Origin: PCC-10605 sp964409355 | GTDB taxonomy: Bacteria; Cyanobacteriota; Cyanobacteriia; Cyanobacteriales; Cyanobacteriaceae | Assembly: GCA_964409355.1 (NCBI GenBank) | Contig: CAYPDC010000044.1 | Coordinates: 1 to 29,735, forward strand | Direction of reading: 5' to 3' | Length of the DNA stretch: 29,735 bases | Shown here: positions 23,203 through 29,735 of the stretch, one piece after another | Layout: every line of letters starts with the position of its first letter | Position numbering within the stretch: the stretch's first letter is position 1 | Position numbers and translations under genes: made by a program | Notes under the pieces: model-generated | Seen by the model: only the letters and a program-made list of their open reading frames with translations | Told to the model about the DNA's origin: nothing | Database searches by the model: none

Positions 23203-25545
23203 ATGCCTAGCAAAATTACTATTGAGCAAATCAATCAAATAGTTAACAATCTGCATCACAATCCCTTTGAGATATTGGGCTGTCACCTAGTTTCTGAAGG
23301 GCAAAGGCAAAAAACATGGGTAATCCGTGCCTATCTGCCAAAAGCTGATAGTGTCTCGGTGATTTTACCAAATAGTAGAAAACAATACCCGATGAAATCG
23401 GTACACCATCCCCATTTTTTTGAATGTGAAATTAAAGCGGATAGATTAGACACTTATAAGTTAAAAGTTAAACAGGGTAAAGAAGAGAGGATAATTTATG
23501 ATCCCTATAAATTCAAGGATTCCCCCATCACCGATTATGATATTTACCTATTTGGACAAGGAAATCACTATCTTATCTATGAAAAACTCGGCGCCCATGT
23601 CATTAAGTTAGATGGAGTTAAAGGAGTTTACTTTGCCGTTTGGGCACCCAATGCTCGAAATGTCTCTGTTATCGGTGATTTTAACTCATGGGATGGTAGG
23701 GAACATCAAATGAATAAAAAACAGGATATGATTTGGGAATTATTTATTCCTGATGTGGATTTTGGTACTCATTACAAGTACGAGATTAAAAATTGGGAAG
23801 GTCATATCTATATTAAATCAGATCCCTTTGCTTTTTCTCAGGAAGCACGTCCGAAAACTGCTTCGGTGGTTAGTGATTTAGACAGTTATCAGTGGGGTGA
23901 TCAAGCATGGTTAGAAAAACGCCGTAATACAGATCCCCTGACTCAACCGGTGGCAGTGTATGAGGTTCATTTAGGTTCATGGTTACATACATCAGAAGAA
24001 GATCCCCTAAAACAGTATGGCACAGGTGCCGAAATCGCTCACGCTTCGGAGTATAAGCCTTCGGCTCGTTATTTAACTTATTATGAGTTAGCAGAAAAAT
24101 TAATTCCTTATGTGAGAAAATTGGGTTATACCCACATTGAGTTATTACCTTTAGCGGAATATCCTTACGATGGTTCTTGGGGTTATCAGGTGACAGGATA
24201 TTATGCGCCTACTTCTCGTTATGGCACTCCTGAAGATTTAATGTATTTTATTGATCAATGTCATCAAAATGAGATCGGAGTGATATTAGACTGGGTGCCG
24301 GGGCATTTTCCCAAGGATGCTCATGGTTTAGCCTATTTTGATGGTACACATTTATTTGAACACGAAGATCCGAAAAAGGGTGAGCATAAGAGTTGGGGTA
24401 CTTTAGTGTTTAATTATGGTAGGAATGAGGTGCGAAATTTTTTGATTGCCAATGCTCTTTTCTGGTTTGATAAATACCATATTGATGGAATTAGGGTAGA
24501 TGCGGTAGCTTCAATGCTTTATCTGGATTATGACAGAGAGGAGGGGGAGTGGATTCCTAATGAATTTGGCGGTAGAGAGAATATTGAGGCGGTAGAATTT
24601 ATTAGACGGGTTAATAGTATCATTTTTGAGCAATATCCGGGGATTTTGTCCATTGCTGAGGAGTCAACGGCATGGGCGATGGTTTCTCGCCCTCCTTATA
24701 TGGGAGGATTGGGTTTTAATATGAAATGGAATATGGGCTGGATGCACGATATTCTCGATTATTTTGGCATGGATCCTTGGTTTCGTCAATTCCATCAAAA
24801 TAACGTCACTTTTAGTATGTGGTATCACCAGAATGAGAATTTTATGTTGGCTTTTTCTCATGATGAGGTTGTCCACGGTAAGAGTAGCATGATTGGGAAA
24901 ATGCCGGGGGATGAGTGGCAAAAGTTCGCTAATTTACGCAGTTTATTCAGTTATATGTATGCTCATCCGGGTAAGAAAACCATGTTTATGAGTATGGAGT
25001 TTGGGCAATGGAGTGAGTGGAATGTGAATGCAGATTTAGAATGGCATTTATTACAGTTCGATCGCCATAAACAGTTACAAAAATTCTTTATCGATTTGAA
25101 TAATATTTATAAAACTGAACCTGCTTTATATGAGAGGGATTTTGAGGGAGATGGTTTTCAGTGGATAGATTGTAGTGATAATCGTCATAGTGTGGTTTCT
25201 TTTATTCGTAGGGCGGAAGATACTAAAGATTTTATTGTGATTATCTGTAACTTTACGCCTCAACCCCATAGCCATTATCGTATTGGTGTACCCCGTGCCG
25301 GTTTTTATAAGGAGATTTTCAACAGCGATTCCCGGGATTATGGTGGTAGTAATATGGGTAATTTAGGGGGAAAAATGACTGATGAGTGGTTTTTCCATAA
25401 TTATGATCATTCCCTTGATTTATGTTTACCGCCCTTAGGGGTGTTAATGTTAAAACCTGAACCCGTTAAACTAGAAGATACCTTAGAAGATGCGATGCCA
25501 AAGGCACACTGCGTGAGCGAATCTCCTAGTTTAGAGGAGGAGTAG
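23203..25545 (+). CDS. glgB: 1,4-alpha-glucan branching enzyme
   Basis: The 780-aa product introduces alpha-1,6 branches into glycogen. It has a first carbohydrate-binding domain (1-120, NPFEILGCH), a CBM48 domain (about 140-225, FAVWAPNARNVSVIGDFNSW) and a GH13 barrel with nucleophile Asp433 (DGIRVDAV), acid/base Glu486 (SIAEEST) and transition-state Asp554 (FSHDEVVHG). A C-terminal beta domain ends LGVLMLKPEP, followed by about 30 acidic residues specific to this protein. Length is typical of the long N-terminal type. The ATG at 23203 has no strong ribosome binding site. No other glycogen gene is adjacent, as is usual in cyanobacteria. Confidence 0.97.
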   Translation: MPSKITIEQINQIVNNLHHNPFEILGCHLVSEGQRQKTWVIRAYLPKADSVSVILPNSRKQYPMKSVHHPHFFECEIKADRLDTYKLKVKQGKEERIIYDPYKFKDSPITDYDIYLFGQGNHYLIYEKLGAHVIKLDGVKGVYFAVWAPNARNVSVIGDFNSWDGREHQMNKKQDMIWELFIPDVDFGTHYKYEIKNWEGHIYIKSDPFAFSQEARPKTASVVSDLDSYQWGDQAWLEKRRNTDPLTQPVAVYEVHLGSWLHTSEEDPLKQYGTGAEIAHASEYKPSARYLTYYELAEKLIPYVRKLGYTHIELLPLAEYPYDGSWGYQVTGYYAPTSRYGTPEDLMYFIDQCHQNEIGVILDWVPGHFPKDAHGLAYFDGTHLFEHEDPKKGEHKSWGTLVFNYGRNEVRNFLIANALFWFDKYHIDGIRVDAVASMLYLDYDREEGEWIPNEFGGRENIEAVEFIRRVNSIIFEQYPGILSIAEESTAWAMVSRPPYMGGLGFNMKWNMGWMHDILDYFGMDPWFRQFHQNNVTFSMWYHQNENFMLAFSHDEVVHGKSSMIGKMPGDEWQKFANLRSLFSYMYAHPGKKTMFMSMEFGQWSEWNVNADLEWHLLQFDRHKQLQKFFIDLNNIYKTEPALYERDFEGDGFQWIDCSDNRHSVVSFIRRAEDTKDFIVIICNFTPQPHSHYRIGVPRAGFYKEIFNSDSRDYGGSNMGNLGGKMTDEWFFHNYDHSLDLCLPPLGVLMLKPEPVKLEDTLEDAMPKAHCVSESPSLEEE

Positions 25546-25546
25546 G

Positions 25547-25591
25547 AACAGTGTAGGTTGGGTTAGCGACAGCGTAACCCAACCTACTGTT
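25547..25591 (+). terminator. Long GTAGGTTGGGTTA palindrome between glgB and the M20 gene
   Basis: TAGGTTGGGTTA (25554-25565) pairs perfectly with TAACCCAACCTA (25575-25586) around GCGACAGCG. AACAG and CTGTT extend the stem past a 2-bp bulge. The stem starts one base after the glgB stop and is followed by TATTTATAATTT, so it could terminate glgB transcription. It is also a copy of the dispersed palindrome at 18007-18048. Confidence 0.6.
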
Positions 25592-25612
25592 ATTTATAAT
25601 TTAAATATTATT

Positions 25613-26791
25613 ATGCTCGATAAAATTAAAGATATTGCTCAAGAAATAGCCCCTAGATTAATTGAAATTCGTCGTCATTTCCATGCCCATCCTGAATTGA
25701 GCGGAATGGAACATCAAACGGCGGCTTATGTGGCAGGAGTCTTGTCTTCCTGCGGTTTGTCGGTGCAAGAAGGTATCGGTAAAACTGGGGTAATCGGTGA
25801 ATTGAAGGGTAATGGTAAATACGATCGCACCCTCGCTATTCGTACAGATATGGATGCTTTGCCTATTCAGGAGGCCACTTCCCTTGATTTTGCTTCCCGG
25901 GTGCCGGGGGTAATGCACGCCTGTGGTCATGATGTCCATACAACTGTCGGCCTAGGTACAGCGATGATTTTGGCTCAGATGCAACATAGTATCGAGGGGA
26001 AGATTCGCTTTCTATTCCAACCTGCCGAAGAAATCGCTCAGGGAGCGCTCTGGATGGTCGCTGATGGGGCGATGAAGGATGTTAATGCAATTTTTGGGGT
26101 TCACGTTTTCCCTACCATTCCTGCTCGTTGTGTGGGCATTCGCTACGGTGCTTTAACTTCAGCAATGGATGATCTGGAAATTATAATTCAGGGGGAAGCT
26201 GGACATGGTGCAAGACCCCACCAAGCCATTGATGCGATCTGGATTTCCGCACAGGTGATTACTGCCTTACAACAGGCCATTAGTCGCACCCACAACCCTT
26301 TACATCCTCTGGTGTTAACCATTGGCGAGATTAGCGGTGGTACTGCGCCTAATATCATAGCGGATCGGGTGAAAATGGTGGGAACGGTGCGATCGCTCCA
26401 TCCTGAAATTAGGGAAAATTTACCTCATTGGATTAAGGGTATTGTGGAGGGTATTTGCAATATATATGGGGCGAAATGTGAAATTAAATATAATCATCGT
26501 CTCCCTAGTGTGCAAAATGACCTATATTTGACTAAAATCATGGAAAAAGCCGCTAAAGATGCGATCGGAGAAGAACAGGTTATTAATATTTTAGAACCAT
26601 CTCTGGGTGCTGAGGATTTCGCTGTCTATTTAGATTATGCCCCCGGGACAATGTTTCGTTTAGGTATTGGCATGGAAGATAAAAAGAATTATCCGTTACA
26701 TCATCCTCGTTTTGAGTTGGACGAATCTTCGATTATCACTGGAATAATTACTATGGCTTATAGTGCCTATCAGTATTTTCAAGATAATTAA
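25613..26791 (+). CDS. M20-family amidohydrolase (N-acyl amino acid hydrolase-like)
   Basis: The 392-aa product belongs to M20 subfamily D (hippurate hydrolase, N-acetyl amino acid deacetylase and auxin-conjugate hydrolase relatives). Metal ligands are visible at Cys104 and His106 (HACGHDVHT), Glu139/Glu140 (FQPAEEIAQGA) and His164 (FGVHVFP), with a last His in YPLHHPRF. The dimerisation-domain motif GEAGHGARPHQAIDAI is present. It cleaves an acyl or amide group from a small substrate in the cytosol; which one cannot be told. It follows glgB on the same strand, but a hairpin between them suggests separate transcription. Confidence 0.92.
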   Translation: MLDKIKDIAQEIAPRLIEIRRHFHAHPELSGMEHQTAAYVAGVLSSCGLSVQEGIGKTGVIGELKGNGKYDRTLAIRTDMDALPIQEATSLDFASRVPGVMHACGHDVHTTVGLGTAMILAQMQHSIEGKIRFLFQPAEEIAQGALWMVADGAMKDVNAIFGVHVFPTIPARCVGIRYGALTSAMDDLEIIIQGEAGHGARPHQAIDAIWISAQVITALQQAISRTHNPLHPLVLTIGEISGGTAPNIIADRVKMVGTVRSLHPEIRENLPHWIKGIVEGICNIYGAKCEIKYNHRLPSVQNDLYLTKIMEKAAKDAIGEEQVINILEPSLGAEDFAVYLDYAPGTMFRLGIGMEDKKNYPLHHPRFELDESSIITGIITMAYSAYQYFQDN

Positions 26792-26959
26792 TCAGGCTCT
26801 TATGCAGTAGTTATGGTAAATTAATAAAAAATAAATTCTATAACTTTTACTTAATAAGATTTATAGCAAAATAAAAGTTGAAAGTTTATCAGTTATCATT
26901 CAATAATTCCCTTTTTCCTACCTTAACTAAGAATTTATATACTCAAAGTAAAAGGGCCA

Positions 26960-27319
26960 ATGTTAGAGAATTTACCACTTTTGAATGACGAGACTATTTG
27001 GGATATTTTAAACGAAAAAATAGACGATGATACTGTAAATAAATTAGTTTGGTATCATCTTGGTTATCGCTATAATTCTGATACTCAATCATGGGATAAT
27101 TCGGGGGTTGAAGAAAGTTGGCGTAATGAATATCCCACTCCTCCAGACTTTATCGCCCATCGTCCCCCTAATGTTAAACTAACTCGATCGATCCCGAAAG
27201 AAAAGAAACAACTTTTGAAAGAAAAACTCAGTTTTAAGGGTTATAAAATAGGAAATTTTAATCCTAGAGATACTCGTCGAGCAACTATGGCAAATTGGCT
27301 TTTATCTATTATTAATTAA
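26960..27319 (+). CDS. DUF1823 family protein
   Basis: The 119-aa product is recognised from its conserved blocks: LVWYHLGYRYNSDTQSWDNS, YPTPPDFIAHRPPNVKLTRS and FKGYKIGNFNPRDTRRATMA. The family is found in cyanobacteria and plant plastids and has no established function. There is no signal peptide or membrane segment, so it should be cytosolic. It has its own AT-rich upstream region of about 170 bp and is convergent with a short minus-strand frame at 27325-27483. Confidence 0.85.
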   Translation: MLENLPLLNDETIWDILNEKIDDDTVNKLVWYHLGYRYNSDTQSWDNSGVEESWRNEYPTPPDFIAHRPPNVKLTRSIPKEKKQLLKEKLSFKGYKIGNFNPRDTRRATMANWLLSIIN

Positions 27320-27324
27320 ACTAT

Positions 27325-27483
27325 TTACAGAATCACTAATGCCCATAAATAGGGTGCAAAAGATTTTAACCCAGATGCGATCGCACTTAATAAATTACTC
27401 CAAGCATTGATTTTATTCGTAGAATCTGGAGGAGTTTGAGTTTCTAATGGGGTTAATTCAGATTGCTTCGTACCGCCTCGCAA
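27325..27483 (-). pseudogene. Short frame fused to a SLRGGTKQS-encoding repeat; probable gene remnant
   Basis: On the minus strand a frame from TTG 27483 reads about 52 residues: RGGTKQSELTPLETQTPPDS, then TNKINAWSNLLSAIASGLKS and FAPYLWALVIL. The hydrophobic C-terminus looks protein-like, while the first residues come from the palindromic repeat CATTGCGAGGCGGTACGAAG (27463-27486 and adjacent). No ATG or GTG start or ribosome binding site is seen. The simplest reading is the 3' end of a gene whose front was replaced by a repeat insertion; a genuine small membrane peptide is the alternative. Confidence 0.3.
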
Positions 27484-27541
27484 TGACAGAATATCCTAGT
27501 ACAATGAAGAAATAGCAATTATTTATTCAGCAATTATTCTT

Positions 27542-28303
27542 ATGCAGTTAACTTGGTTAGATAGTAACTCATGGTTGATCGAAATGTCCGATACAAGGAT
27601 TTTACTAGATCCTTGGTTAGTCGGTTCGTTAGTTTTCGGTAATCTGAAATGGTTATTGGAAGGGAAAAAGAAAACTTCTCGCCCTATTCCTGACAATATT
27701 GATTTTATCCTTCTTTCTCAGGGTTTAGAAGATCATACCCATCCCCCTACTTTAAAGGTTTTGGATCACAATTTACCTGTAGTGGCTTCGGTAAATGCGG
27801 GGAAAGTCTGTCAAGAGTTAGGCTATAGCAATATAACCACTCTTAAACATGATCAAAGTTATACTTTTAATGATAAAATCCAAATAGATGCGATCGCAGG
27901 TTCTCCAGTCGGTCCGGGAGTGGTGGAAAATGGTTATATTATTAGAGATTTAGTCACGGGGGAATCTATTTATTATGAACCTCACGGCTTCCATTCACCA
28001 AATTTACAAACACAACAACCCGTTACCACTATTATCACCCCTTTAACTAATATCAAAATACCCTTTGTCGGTCCTGTAATCAAGGGGCAAGAAAGTGCAG
28101 TAGAGGTATGCCGTTGGTTAAAACCGCAATATATTGTCTCTACTGCCGCAGGAGGAGATATTGATTTTGAGGGATTTTTAGTTAATCTCTTAAAGCCCGA
28201 TGGTACAATGGAACGATTGCGCACCCTCTTAAAAGAGGCTAATTTATCCGTAGATGCGATCGAGCCTCAACCTTGGGAAAAAGTTGAGTTGCTAACTGTT
28301 TAG
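27542..28303 (+). CDS. MBL-fold metallohydrolase-like protein with altered metal motif
   Basis: The 253-aa product opens LTWLDSNSWLIEMSDTRILL and DPWLVGSL, the start of UlaG-like MBL proteins. The metal motif, normally SHxHxDH, reads SQGLEDH at 59-65: the first two His are Gln60 and Leu62, while Asp64 and His65 remain. The later His ligand region (YYEPHGFHSP) is present. The substitution appears, from memory, in cyanobacterial and plant relatives, so it is likely ancestral to this branch rather than damage here. It may bind one metal or none, and the activity is unknown. No signal peptide; the gene stands alone. Confidence 0.82.
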   Translation: MQLTWLDSNSWLIEMSDTRILLDPWLVGSLVFGNLKWLLEGKKKTSRPIPDNIDFILLSQGLEDHTHPPTLKVLDHNLPVVASVNAGKVCQELGYSNITTLKHDQSYTFNDKIQIDAIAGSPVGPGVVENGYIIRDLVTGESIYYEPHGFHSPNLQTQQPVTTIITPLTNIKIPFVGPVIKGQESAVEVCRWLKPQYIVSTAAGGDIDFEGFLVNLLKPDGTMERLRTLLKEANLSVDAIEPQPWEKVELLTV

Positions 28304-28316
28304 GATATTGGGGAGT

Positions 28317-28339
28317 AGGGTTGAACAATATTCAACCCT
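28317..28339. repeat. AGGGTTGAA..TTCAACCCT inverted repeat
   Basis: A perfect 9-bp stem with a CAATA loop lies 14 bp past the stop of the MBL-fold gene. It shares its core with 9362-9389 and may act as a terminator. Confidence 0.55.
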
Positions 28340-28403
28340 TACGGAGTGTGGAGCGAAAGATAATTCATAAATTTATAACTCATAATTCTTAATTCAAACA
28401 AAA

Positions 28404-29033
28404 ATGAGTCCTAAAACAATTCTAAAACAATGGATGACGGCAAAAGGAATCAAAGATTATTTGCAACTGAGTCGAGAATCTAAAGTCTCAGAGTTACAAT
28501 TCTATCGTCTTGAACACGGTTTAATCGATCGCATTCCTCTAGGGATATTGAAAAAAATTGCTTTCACATTGGATATTTCTCCCTATACTCTGATAACCGA
28601 CTTAACTTCTGATTCTTCAATAACTCAAACAGATGAAAAGCAGGAAGACTTAAAAGCCGAATACCAACGCTTATTAGCAGAAAATGAGGAATTAAAGCAA
28701 AATTTAATCCTAGAATATCAAAGAGATGCGATCGCAATCTTGGAATCTCTCTTATTGCAATTACCAACGTTTATCCATGCCATTAATCAAAATCCGGAAA
28801 TACCAGCTAAACAATTATTACCATTAATGCAACCCCTAGAAGATTTATTGGCAGTATGGGAAATTGAGACGATTGGGAAAGTCGGAGAAATTGTGGACTA
28901 CAATTCACAGTTACACGAATTAATAGACGATGTAGCGAGTGATACTAACGATATTGAAAAAGTCAAGATCCGTTATGTGGGTTATCGTCAGGGGGATAAT
29001 TTGCTTTATCGAGCAAAAGTTAGTGCTATTTAG
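28404..29033 (+). CDS. HTH-like domain fused to a GrpE-like domain
   Basis: The 209-aa product has an N-terminal helical region (1-65) resembling a Cro/C1-type HTH: LKQWMTAKGIKDYLQLSRES, VSELQFYRLEHGLID. A coiled coil follows at about 76-100 (EDLKAEYQRLLAENEELKQN), then a C-terminal part (about 100-205) resembling GrpE, the DnaK nucleotide exchange factor, ending VKIRYVGYRQGDNLLYRAKV like the GrpE beta domain. This suggests a DnaK-interacting protein with DNA- or protein-binding ability. GrpE similarity is judged by eye. The 3' end overlaps the convergent zincin-like gene by 8 bp. Confidence 0.7.
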   Translation: MSPKTILKQWMTAKGIKDYLQLSRESKVSELQFYRLEHGLIDRIPLGILKKIAFTLDISPYTLITDLTSDSSITQTDEKQEDLKAEYQRLLAENEELKQNLILEYQRDAIAILESLLLQLPTFIHAINQNPEIPAKQLLPLMQPLEDLLAVWEIETIGKVGEIVDYNSQLHELIDDVASDTNDIEKVKIRYVGYRQGDNLLYRAKVSAI

Positions 29034-29475
29034 ATTGATCACAGTGTTTTTGCAACTGAGATATAACCATCTCATAACCATCCTGATGAGTTTGAATAGC
29101 GTATGCTTCGGCTTCCAAATGTCTTCTTAAGCCATGATTATAGTGGGTAAAGTAAGGACGAGCTATATTAGGCGGAGAAAGAGAAAGATTAAGGGAGGTA
29201 ATTTCCCCCTTCCCCGCACAAAGTTGTGCGGCGTGGGTGGCTTCATGGATTAAGGTAGGTAAGGCAATATTTAAGTCGAAAACAATGGGATGAATCCAAA
29301 TTGTACGAGTTTTTGTTTGTAGTAATCCATAAGTGCTTATTTGGGGCGGTGGTGCGATTTTGACGGTAAATTGATAATCCTCTAGGGTATTTTTAAGGCT
29401 ATGGAATTTGTCTTGACTTGGGTTTTGACTAAGAAGAAGTGAAGTTGTTACAATTATCAGTGGTGTTGCATTCAT
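29026..29475 (-). CDS. Small zincin-like protein with HExxH motif
   Basis: The 149-aa product begins MNATPLIIVTTSLLLSQNPS, a short possible signal peptide, and carries HEATH at 77-81 (LIHEATHAAQLCAGKG) with Glu121 or Glu123 in RRHLEAEAYAIQ as a likely third zinc ligand. This is the arrangement of gluzincin peptidases, in a very short version without further domains. Exported and peptidase-like is the best reading; the substrate is unknown and I do not recognise a named family. It is convergent with, and overlaps by 8 bp, the HTH/GrpE-like gene. Confidence 0.7.
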   Translation of the reverse strand: MNATPLIIVTTSLLLSQNPSQDKFHSLKNTLEDYQFTVKIAPPPQISTYGLLQTKTRTIWIHPIVFDLNIALPTLIHEATHAAQLCAGKGEITSLNLSLSPPNIARPYFTHYNHGLRRHLEAEAYAIQTHQDGYEMVISQLQKHCDQSK

Positions 29476-29547
29476 TATTTATCATACTTAAAGTAATAGA
29501 GCGATCATAAATGATTCCTAGCAAGATAAACATTATAAATTTAAAGG

Positions 29548-29567
29548 CAAGGGGTTTAAACCCCTTG
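29548..29567. repeat. Perfect 20-bp palindrome CAAGGGGTTTAAACCCCTTG
   Basis: This is a self-complementary 20-mer of a kind common in cyanobacterial intergenic DNA. It lies upstream of the zincin-like gene (about 75 bp before its start). Confidence 0.7.
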
Positions 29568-29596
29568 TTAAATACAAAGATAAAAATTTATCTTTA

Positions 29597-29682
29597 AATA
29601 TTTCACAACTGATTTAGGATTGCTATAGCAATCAGGAATCATTTATGAGAAATTTCAACTAAATTCCCCCTTTATTTAAGGG
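29597..29682. mobile_element. Truncated second copy of the MITE-like element, next to a partial right end
   Basis: Bases 29629-29682 are identical over 54 bp to 12221-12274. Just left of them TTTCACAACTGATTTAGGAT then TGCTATA resembles the right end of the same element, and the join forms the palindrome GATTGCTATAGCAATC (29618-29633). Two copies therefore seem to lie head to tail. The second stops abruptly after TTTAAGGG, where unrelated sequence GCAGGGCTGTTTCAAAGTA begins. Confidence 0.65.
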
Positions 29683-29735
29683 CAGGGCTGTTTCAAAGTA
29701 AAAAATTAAGTTAGCTGAGATTAAGTGAGGGTAAA

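Noticed and set aside
28939..29130. 63-codon plus-strand frame across the convergent gene ends
   Set aside because: It overlaps two better supported genes and has no ribosome binding site.
1..29735. CRISPR array, tRNA or rRNA genes
   Set aside because: No regularly spaced repeats with unique spacers, no cloverleaf with the TTCGA arm, and no conserved rRNA segment was found by eye.

Overview
The window looks like the chromosome of a small, AT-rich unicellular cyanobacterium, possibly near Cyanobacterium or Geminocystis. This rests on cpcG (phycobilisome rod-core linker), a DUF1823 gene of cyanobacterial/plastid type, glycogen branching enzyme, at least 18 copies of the HIP1 octamer GCGATCGC where chance predicts fewer than one, and several families of cyanobacterial intergenic palindromes. 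The genus is a guess.

Bases 1-4182 are an accessory patchwork. From the left edge: a hairpin resembling the end of an IS200/IS605 tnpB element; the last 35 codons of a RelE/YoeB-type toxin lying directly against a 3'-truncated C5 cytosine methyltransferase; a 60-bp copy of the carB 3' end; a minimal nucleotidyltransferase with a small overlapping partner; a 69-aa orphan plus a VapBC-like toxin-antitoxin pair; and an unrecognised two-gene unit (two-helix membrane protein plus soluble helical protein). Composite direct repeats bracket the 69-aa/VapBC segment, and a 77-bp direct repeat of the carB tail brackets everything from the nucleotidyltransferase to the membrane pair. I read the region as cassettes accumulated at the 3' end of carB.

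From carB (4183-7431) to about 29.5 kb the window is mostly housekeeping. On the minus strand: carB, csaB (pyruvyl transferase) preceded by a His-rich exported protein, and an M61/PDZ peptidase divergent from a transglutaminase-like protein. Next come a SAM hydroxide adenosyltransferase family gene, a DUF2330 exported protein with an orphan RnfD-like membrane protein, a SpmA/SpmB-like pair, cpcG, uvrC, a DapL-like aminotransferase, a circularly permuted ATP-grasp protein, glgB, an M20 amidohydrolase, DUF1823, an MBL-fold protein with a degenerate metal motif, an HTH/GrpE-like fusion and a small zincin-like protein.

Intergenic DNA is rich in repeats: a 110-bp MITE-like element with terminal inverted repeats (the copy at the right edge is cut off abruptly), GTTGGGTT palindromes (one flanked by 13-bp direct repeats like a target duplication), a 55-bp GCTTTAGC-type repeat in three copies, and a palindrome able to encode SLRGGTKQS. 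I saw no tRNA, rRNA or CRISPR array. Every functional call is from reading sequence and translations; no database search was run.
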